Of a stretch of DNA of 11,617 bases, positions 6,429-11,617 are shown piece after piece. The notes beneath the pieces were generated by a model that worked only from the letters and a program-made list of their open reading frames with translations, ran no database searches and was not told the DNA's origin. Both the position numbers and the translations under genes were made by a program. Source of the DNA: Bacteroidales bacterium UBA3382 (GTDB taxonomy: Bacteria; Bacteroidota; Bacteroidia; Bacteroidales; UBA932); assembly GCA_002358965.1 (NCBI GenBank), contig DEPW01000100.1:7948-19564 (forward strand). The letters are read 5' to 3'. Within the stretch, counting starts at the first letter, position 1. Every line of letters begins with the position of its first letter.

Positions 6429-7304
6429 ATGGCAATAGCAGCATCTGAACTGATAATAAATGACGACGGTTCCGTATTCCATTTGCATCTGAAGCCGGAA
6501 GAGATTGCCGGAAAGATATTGTTGGTGGGGGATCCCGGGCGCGTTTCCAATGTGGAGGCTTTTCTGGATGCCGGTTCGGTAGAGTTCAGGCGCCAGTCGC
6601 GCGAGTTCGTGTCCGTTACCGGCAAGTACAGGGGTACGAGGCTTACCGTGTTGTCTACGGGCATAGGATGCGACAACATCGACATAGTCATGAACGAATT
6701 GGACGCCCTTGCCAACATAGATTTCGAAACACGCGAAATCAAAACGGAAAAGACGAGTCTTGAAATACTCAGGCTTGGCACTTCCGGGGCGATACAACCG
6801 GACATACCCATAGGCTCGTATGTGTTTTCACATTATTCTGTCGGGTGCGACGGTCTGTTGAACTGGTATGCGGGCAGGGAAGAGGTGACTGATATCGAAT
6901 TGGAAGAGGAATTCATGAGGCAGGTAGGCTGGAGCCGCCATCTTCCGACACCATATTTCGCCAAGGCTTCGGAAGAGATCGAGCGGAAGTTCGAAAAAGG
7001 CGCGTTCATGGGCTGTACGGTTTCGGCCGGCGGCTTTTACGGTCCGCAAGGCAGGGTGCTGAGGATGCCTTTGGCAATAGACGACATGGTCGGCAAGTTC
7101 GAACGCTTCGCCTGCAAGGGCCAGAGGATAACCAATTTTGAAATGGAGGGTTCTGCGATAGCCGGGATATCGAGGCATCTGGGGCATAAGGCAGGCACCG
7201 TCTGCCGCATCATCGCAAGCAGGTATGCCGGAACCAGCGATCCGGACTACAAGACAAGCATGGACGATTTCATCGGATATGTGTTAGACAGGTTCTGCGA
7301 ATAG
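6429..7304 (+). CDS. Nucleoside phosphorylase (uridine phosphorylase-like)
   Basis: This 291-residue cytosolic enzyme belongs to the PNP/UDP phosphorylase superfamily, which splits nucleosides with phosphate into base and ribose-1-phosphate. Visible motifs are GDPGR at 34-38 (phosphate-binding loop), STGIGCDN at 76-83, RLGTSGAIQ at 115-123, and FEMEGSAI at 238-245, in which E239-M240-E241 is the ribose-binding motif. RLGTSG and the FEMEG order resemble uridine phosphorylase more than hexameric purine enzymes. At 291 residues it is about 40 longer than the E. coli enzyme; extra sequence sits around 98-112 and 150-190. It begins a tightly packed operon, with the next gene 3 nt downstream. Uridine is the best-guess substrate, not a certain one. 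Confidence 0.88.
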   Translation: MAIAASELIINDDGSVFHLHLKPEEIAGKILLVGDPGRVSNVEAFLDAGSVEFRRQSREFVSVTGKYRGTRLTVLSTGIGCDNIDIVMNELDALANIDFETREIKTEKTSLEILRLGTSGAIQPDIPIGSYVFSHYSVGCDGLLNWYAGREEVTDIELEEEFMRQVGWSRHLPTPYFAKASEEIERKFEKGAFMGCTVSAGGFYGPQGRVLRMPLAIDDMVGKFERFACKGQRITNFEMEGSAIAGISRHLGHKAGTVCRIIASRYAGTSDPDYKTSMDDFIGYVLDRFCE

Positions 7305-7307
7305 GCT

Positions 7308-8132
7308 ATGGGAGTCAAACCGGTCATAAAGGCGATAATGACGCTCTTGGAAGATACGGATCCGATCGTCGTAAAAAGCATAGATTCGTATATCAGGAGC
7401 AATTACGGGGAAGTGTCCGGACAGTTGCGCGAATTGCTTGACGAGCAGTGCGATTCCGGCGCAACGACCCGGTTGCTGGACAAATATTTCGAATTGAGCG
7501 AGGAGATGACGCTGGACGAATTGAGCCGTGTCGTCAGGGAAGACGATGAGGACTATGTCTACGAATGGTTCCTGGTGGGCAGGCTCGTTTCCTATTCGGC
7601 GGATTACGATGCCATGTATGCCGCCATGCTTTCTTTGGCCGGCCGTGTGGAAAACAAGACTCCTTCGGGGGCGACGCCGGCTCAGAAAATAGCTGTAATG
7701 AACCGTATATTTTTCAAAGAAGACGGTTTTGTCCCGATGGAAGGCGAAGATATACCGTTATGGGCCTTGCTTCCGTTCGAGGTGCTTGAGTCGAAAAAAG
7801 GAATCCCTCTTGTCATAGAGATGATATATGTTTTCGTCGCGGACATGCTCGGCTATCCGTTGGGCATGTATGTCAGGGACGGAGGCCTTTTCCCGGTATG
7901 GGAGGACATCGACGGCAATCCGATGTTCTTCATAGATTTGGAGCACGAAGGGAAAATGCTGATGCAGAGCGATGTCGTAGCAACCGGCGAGGAGAGGGAA
8001 GTATTCATAGAGGACCTTTCCGTCCTCCTTGAAATATATGCAGTAATTATGTCGGATGTCTTTTCGGCATCAGGCGAGGAAAACAACAGCCGTCTGATGA
8101 TGAAGGCTCATGCCATATTGGCCGACCGATGA
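7308..8132 (+). CDS. SirB1/transglutaminase-like fold protein, probably non-catalytic
   Basis: This 274-residue soluble, acidic protein matches the SirB1 (Transglut_core2) family. The recognisable core is at about 127-197: KIAVMNRIFF, then LPFEVLESKKGIPLVIEMIYVFVADMLGYP with its continuation to PVW, corresponding to the family's 'Gly-x-Pro ... Tyr ... Val-Ala ... Leu-Gly-x-Pro' pattern. The N-terminal third (about 1-100) is helical and charged. No Cys occurs in this core, and the usual PGHF-like histidine segment is replaced by RDGGLFPVW, so classical Cys-His-Asp transglutaminase chemistry looks absent. The function of SirB1 proteins is poorly known. The gene begins 3 nt after the phosphorylase and overlaps the permease gene by 4 nt, so all three are co-expressed. 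Confidence 0.75.
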   Translation: MGVKPVIKAIMTLLEDTDPIVVKSIDSYIRSNYGEVSGQLRELLDEQCDSGATTRLLDKYFELSEEMTLDELSRVVREDDEDYVYEWFLVGRLVSYSADYDAMYAAMLSLAGRVENKTPSGATPAQKIAVMNRIFFKEDGFVPMEGEDIPLWALLPFEVLESKKGIPLVIEMIYVFVADMLGYPLGMYVRDGGLFPVWEDIDGNPMFFIDLEHEGKMLMQSDVVATGEEREVFIEDLSVLLEIYAVIMSDVFSASGEENNSRLMMKAHAILADR

Positions 8133-9340
8133 ACAGGACTTTCTTCATATCGCGCAGGCTTTCCGCTCGATCCGGGCTCGCGACCGTATCGGTCGCTTTA
8201 AGCGTCGTGGTGATGCTTCTGGCGCTGTTCATCTCTTCCGGATTCCGTTCGTCCATACAAGGGGCCATTTCGGCGGTTTCCGGCGATGTGTCTGTACTGT
8301 CTCCATATATGGACATGATGAACGAAGGCAATTACATCAGATGTACCCCTGACTATATCAGGCAGCTGGAGGACTGTCCCGGAGTAAGGCTCGCAGTTCC
8401 GACGATATACAGGGCGGGGATCATCAAGACGAAGGAAGGAATTTCAGGGACGGTCTTCAAAGGCACAGACTCCTCGTACGATTTCGGAATGCTCTCCGGA
8501 AGGCTTGTCGAAGGCTCTTTTCCGGTGTCGGCAGGAACACGGATTTCAACCGATGCGGCCATACCTCTTTCGCTTTCGCGCGAAACGGGATTGGGCGTGG
8601 GAGATTCGTTTACGGCCTATTTCGTGGCAGACGAGGTAAAGGCGCGGAAATTCACCATCTGCGGCGTGTACCGCTCTCCGATAGAGGAGGAAGAAGGCAA
8701 TTTTGTCTTTGTGGATATTGAAAATCTCCGCAGGCTTAATGTCTGGGACGAGGAGTCGGTATCGGCGATAGAGATTTTCATAAAAAGAGGGGAGGATCCT
8801 TCCCAGGTGGCTGGAATGGTTTCGCATACGGTTTCGGTCTACTCATCCGACGATGACCCTTCGGCAATAGTCTATCAGACAAAGAATCGTTTCCCGTCAA
8901 TTTTCGATTGGCTGAATCTTTTGGACTTCAATCTTTACGCTGTCCTTGTGCTGATGTTTGCGGTTTCAGGTTTCAATATGGTCTCGGGAATATTGATAAT
9001 CCTGTTCGAAAACATGTCCGTGATCGGTCTGTTTAAGGCTTTGGGAATGCGCAGCCGTGCCATAGCAGGTGTCTTCATGGCTAAAGCTTCCGCAATAGTG
9101 CTGACAGGTATGGCGGCAGGCAATGCAGTCGCCTTTGCCATTGCATTGCTGCAGAAACATACCGGTTTTGTAGGACTTAATCCTGAAAACTACATAGTGG
9201 ATACTGTCCCGGTGGCTTTCGATTGGCCGGGAATCCTCCTTTTAAACGCGGGCGCGTATGCCGCAATACTGCTGATACTCCTGATTCCATGCATGTTCAT
9301 ATCCAAGGTGGATGCGGCAAAGACTGTCAAGATGCTTTAG
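8129..9340 (+). CDS. LolC/LolE-like (FtsX/MacB fold) ABC transporter permease
   Basis: This 403-residue inner-membrane protein has the layout of lipoprotein-releasing permeases: helix 1 at about 18-38, a large periplasmic domain (about 40-262), then three helices at about 266-293, 312-342 and 367-391. The phrase IGLFKALGM at 299-307 is the FtsX/LolC/E cytoplasmic coupling motif that contacts the ATPase, and NPENYIVDTVPV at 351-362 matches the periplasmic loop of LolC/E proteins. In Gram-negative bacteria such proteins lift lipoproteins out of the inner membrane. No LolD-type ATPase is nearby, so it must use one encoded elsewhere. It starts in a 4-nt ATGA overlap with the SirB1-like gene, and its last 14 nt overlap the convergent mltF-like gene. 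Lipoprotein release is the likely role, unproved. Confidence 0.85.
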   Translation: MNRTFFISRRLSARSGLATVSVALSVVVMLLALFISSGFRSSIQGAISAVSGDVSVLSPYMDMMNEGNYIRCTPDYIRQLEDCPGVRLAVPTIYRAGIIKTKEGISGTVFKGTDSSYDFGMLSGRLVEGSFPVSAGTRISTDAAIPLSLSRETGLGVGDSFTAYFVADEVKARKFTICGVYRSPIEEEEGNFVFVDIENLRRLNVWDEESVSAIEIFIKRGEDPSQVAGMVSHTVSVYSSDDDPSAIVYQTKNRFPSIFDWLNLLDFNLYAVLVLMFAVSGFNMVSGILIILFENMSVIGLFKALGMRSRAIAGVFMAKASAIVLTGMAAGNAVAFAIALLQKHTGFVGLNPENYIVDTVPVAFDWPGILLLNAGAYAAILLILLIPCMFISKVDAAKTVKML

Positions 9341-10385
9341 TGTAACCGGAATATTCTTCGTATTTTGCAAGCACCTTTTCAACATATTCCACGGTTTCCT
9401 TTCCGTTGAAGCGCCCTCTTTTTATGCATGCGCGGCTGTAATATTCTTCATCGGACATGAGAGGTATGGTTTCAAGGATGTCTTCCCATTTGTCCGGATT
9501 CCTGCCGAGTTCGGCGGCAAGGGCCCGGCAGTCCTCTATGCGGCCCTCGCCTGCATTGTAGGCTGCAAGCGTGAATTTCACCAGATCGCTCGAGTCCGTT
9601 ATTCCGCTCTTGAGCATCAGTCTTTTCAGATACCGCAGATGCCTTGTCCCTGCATCGATGTTGTTTGCCGGCGATGACAGATCGTATATCCCGTATGCCG
9701 CCCCTGTTTCGGGCCTTACCTGCATGAGCCCCATCGCTCCACGGTGGGACGATGTCCCGTTTATGAACATCGATTCGCTATGGATTATGGCGCAGAGCAG
9801 TTTCCAGTCCCAGCCGAGCCTCCGCGCGTAATGCTTTATCAGACTGTCGTAAGGGGATATCTTCCCGTTTCCTGCCGAATTGAAGAAATTGTCATATTCC
9901 TTATCGTAACTGCCGTTGCTTTTTATCATGGCGATCCATCCGGATATCGCTCTGAACAGATGTAAGTCGGAGCAGTCGGATATCCAGACGGATTCTCCCG
10001 GCATCCTGGCCATAAGCAGGCCTGTGCTGTCGGAAACGGTTGCCGGAGGCAGGCTGTCAAGAGGCATGTTGGTGATGATGATGTCGAATCCGCCTCCGTT
10101 CCTTTCAAGGAACAGCGAGTCTTCGCCGTTAGGCTCCCTGTTCGCATTGACGATGTGTACCGTACAGTGGCCGTATTCTTCGAGCATGTCTGCCATTGCG
10201 TAATTGAAACCGCTGTCTTCAGCCTCGTATCTTTCGCTCCGTATGTCCATGAAGCATACGAGGGTGTCTCCTGCGAAGCCACGATCCTTTTCATGCGTGT
10301 CGGGCACAATCCGGCATACCGTCGCAATGCCGAACAGTATGATGGAAAATGAAGCGGCCATGATGGTCCTTACCGGTCTTCTCAT
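9327..10385 (-). CDS. MltF-like lytic transglycosylase with reduced N-terminal domain
   Basis: This 352-residue exported protein cleaves peptidoglycan glycan strands, judging by a clear SLT domain at about 185-340: E204 in HSES is the catalytic acid, followed by GAMGLMQV at 217-224, NNIDAG at 241-246 and AAYNAGEGR at 274-282, all family marks. An N-terminal hydrophobic segment (about 8-24) serves as signal or anchor; Cys24 follows ATV, a poor lipobox. Residues about 40-155 resemble part of the solute-binding domain of MltF, with the IIITNMPLD stretch at 102-110, but it is about half the usual size, and the whole protein is about 100 residues shorter than most MltF. It overlaps the porin-like gene by 4 nt (ATGA), so it is translated with it. 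Activity is inferred from the motifs. Confidence 0.87.
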   Translation of the reverse strand: MRRPVRTIMAASFSIILFGIATVCRIVPDTHEKDRGFAGDTLVCFMDIRSERYEAEDSGFNYAMADMLEEYGHCTVHIVNANREPNGEDSLFLERNGGGFDIIITNMPLDSLPPATVSDSTGLLMARMPGESVWISDCSDLHLFRAISGWIAMIKSNGSYDKEYDNFFNSAGNGKISPYDSLIKHYARRLGWDWKLLCAIIHSESMFINGTSSHRGAMGLMQVRPETGAAYGIYDLSSPANNIDAGTRHLRYLKRLMLKSGITDSSDLVKFTLAAYNAGEGRIEDCRALAAELGRNPDKWEDILETIPLMSDEEYYSRACIKRGRFNGKETVEYVEKVLAKYEEYSGYTKAS

Positions 10386-11617
10386 TCTTTAGGAGGTTCG
10401 TATTCGCTCTTAGGAATCTTGTGGTTAGGCTGGGTGTAGAACGGCCAGAATATCCCGAATTTCAGCGACATCGGGCTGCGGATGTATCCGTAAGTCGAGA
10501 AATAGTCGCTTCCGTGCTTGTTTTCCCCGACATTCAGCACCTTGATGAAGATGCACGCCCTCTTCCACTGTATGTTCAGAAAGACATTTATGTATGGGTC
10601 TTTGCCCCCTATCATCTCCTTGTTCTGGCTTTGGAATGTGCCGAGAGCCGGGTTGTATGCCGGCGAATACCATTTCGTAGTGAATGTCGCTTCGGCTCCT
10701 GCCTGTATGCTCATGGCATCCTTGACGACCGGGAACTCGATATAGTATCTGAGGTTGAGCGACAGCAAAGGAAGCGGCAGCACATCGTTGTCGGACGAAA
10801 GCTGGAAAAGCACCCTGTTGTCGAAATGGAACTTCCACAATCGGAAATCTTTCCTGAGGAAGGCGCTCATTACGCTTATAGGCTTGTCGTGCTGCCTTAC
10901 GATTCCGAGAGTGTCATAATATATGTCATTGGCGATAAGGCTGTATCCGAAAAATGCCTGGAGCTTGTATTCCGGAATGTCCAGATAGCCCTCGACCTTC
11001 GTCTCCGAGCGCTTTGTGAAATCGTTGCTCCATCTGTAGTGGTTCGAGCTGTAATATTGATGATAAAACCACGGCTCTTTCAGGGTCTGTGAAAAACGAG
11101 CGGTAAGCGATATCGGAGACGACTTGTCCTTGAACGGGAAGAATGAAAATCCGATATTCGCCCTTACTTCGAGGTCGTTGTTCGTGTAGCCCGCAAAATT
11201 GTATTTTACAAAGGCGTCCCAGTCCAGATATTTCTTATATGAGCCCTTTGCCCCTGCGTAAAAATAAAATGTATTGAATGTCGTGCTCGAAGGTCCTGTC
11301 ACATAGTCCCTTTCGTCGAAGAGGTAGTATTGCGACAGTTTGTAGCCGACTCCGGCGTCGATTTTCGAGATTATCGCATCGGCAGCCCATGGCTGTAGCC
11401 TGATGTACAGCTTGTTGTCGAATTTGGCGACTCTCATGGAGTCGTAGGTGGTCGTCGGATTCAGGTAGAATGCATTGTTGTAAAACGACCTTTGTTCGGC
11501 ATCGCTCAGGTCGATGACATCGCGGTATGTCCGCCTGTAGGCCGTATATTCGTTGCTCATCCCGATGAATGCCGTAGTGACATTTTCGTTGATGACCGCC
11601 TCGTCGAGGCTGTCGGG
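10382..11617 (-). CDS. Putative outer-membrane porin (Porin_10-like), 5' part outside window
   Basis: The frame is open to the right edge, giving 411 residues; the ATG at 11558-11560 is internal because in-frame codons continue upstream (PDSLDEAV ... AFIGMSNEY). The sequence shows alternating, aromatic-rich amphipathic strands throughout, such as FNTFYFYAGAKGSYKKYLDW, KVEGYLDIPEYKLQAFFGYS and NVFLNIQWKRACIFIKV, and ends with LKFGIFWPFY, a typical closing strand of Bacteroidetes barrels. This fits the 'putative porin' (Porin_10) family, usually about 600-700 residues, so roughly one third is missing to the right. Unusually, 17 polar residues follow the last strand. It precedes and is coupled to the MltF-like gene. 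Transported substance is unknown. Confidence 0.75.
   Translation of the reverse strand, partial: PDSLDEAVINENVTTAFIGMSNEYTAYRRTYRDVIDLSDAEQRSFYNNAFYLNPTTTYDSMRVAKFDNKLYIRLQPWAADAIISKIDAGVGYKLSQYYLFDERDYVTGPSSTTFNTFYFYAGAKGSYKKYLDWDAFVKYNFAGYTNNDLEVRANIGFSFFPFKDKSSPISLTARFSQTLKEPWFYHQYYSSNHYRWSNDFTKRSETKVEGYLDIPEYKLQAFFGYSLIANDIYYDTLGIVRQHDKPISVMSAFLRKDFRLWKFHFDNRVLFQLSSDNDVLPLPLLSLNLRYYIEFPVVKDAMSIQAGAEATFTTKWYSPAYNPALGTFQSQNKEMIGGKDPYINVFLNIQWKRACIFIKVLNVGENKHGSDYFSTYGYIRSPMSLKFGIFWPFYTQPNHKIPKSEYEPPKE

Noticed and set aside
9312..9677. Plus-strand open frame reading through the convergent junction into the mltF-like gene
   Set aside because: Cys/Phe-rich translation, antisense to the conserved SLT domain, and no start signal.
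10421..11092. 223-codon plus-strand open frame within the porin-like gene
   Set aside because: Antisense to a convincing barrel frame; Val/Arg/Glu-rich translation without domain character. The AGGAGG at 10391-10396 is too far (25 nt) from its ATG.
11558..11560. ATG taken as the start of the porin-like gene
   Set aside because: In-frame codons stay open to the window edge, the N-terminal third of the family is missing, and no signal peptide follows this Met.

Overview
The window reads as an ordinary, gene-dense chromosomal segment of a Bacteroidales bacterium. Several signs agree on this. Upstream regions carry TAnnTTTG-type promoter elements, one paired with an upstream TTTG. Most leaders lack a Shine-Dalgarno sequence. 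Typical Bacteroidetes families are present: a DUF4293 membrane protein, a Porin_10-like barrel, and a 5'-nucleotidase split into two genes. The genus cannot be fixed from the sequence alone; base composition and families would fit Rikenellaceae or relatives. There are no tRNA or rRNA genes, insertion sequences, phage genes or CRISPR arrays, and no gene-free stretch over 300 bases.

Layout. (1) 1-1174, plus strand: the end of a LysM-domain gene, then mltG, a peptidoglycan endolytic transglycosylase. (2) 1311-1892, plus: a membrane-anchored helix-hairpin-helix protein with its own likely promoter. (3) 1989-5916, plus, behind the best promoter in the window: an ABC-2 exporter of the NatA/NatB type, followed closely by two secreted proteins that correspond to the C-terminal and N-terminal halves of a UshA-type 5'-nucleotidase, encoded in reversed order. 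(4) 5903-6340, minus: a DUF4293 four-helix membrane protein, convergent with the nucleotidase gene. (5) 6429-8132 and on to 9340, plus: a uridine phosphorylase-like enzyme, a SirB1/transglutaminase-like protein without an evident catalytic Cys or His, and a LolC/LolE-like permease, very tightly packed. (6) 11617-9327, minus: the C-terminal part of an outer-membrane porin-like barrel, then an MltF-like lytic transglycosylase.

How the genes may work together. The two outer transcription units deal with the cell wall and outer membrane (LysM, MltG, MltF, porin). The middle holds nucleotide salvage at two locations: periplasmic dephosphorylation by the split nucleotidase and cytosolic phosphorolysis of nucleosides by the phosphorylase. 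The most distinctive features are the split, order-inverted nucleotidase with its substrate-site residues apparently kept in the free C-terminal half, an MltF-like enzyme with a much reduced solute-binding domain, an orphan Lol-type permease beside a pseudo-transglutaminase, two convergent gene ends that each overlap by exactly 14 nt, and mutually overlapping divergent promoters at 6372-6400. I saw no clearly new defence, mobile or RNA-based system.
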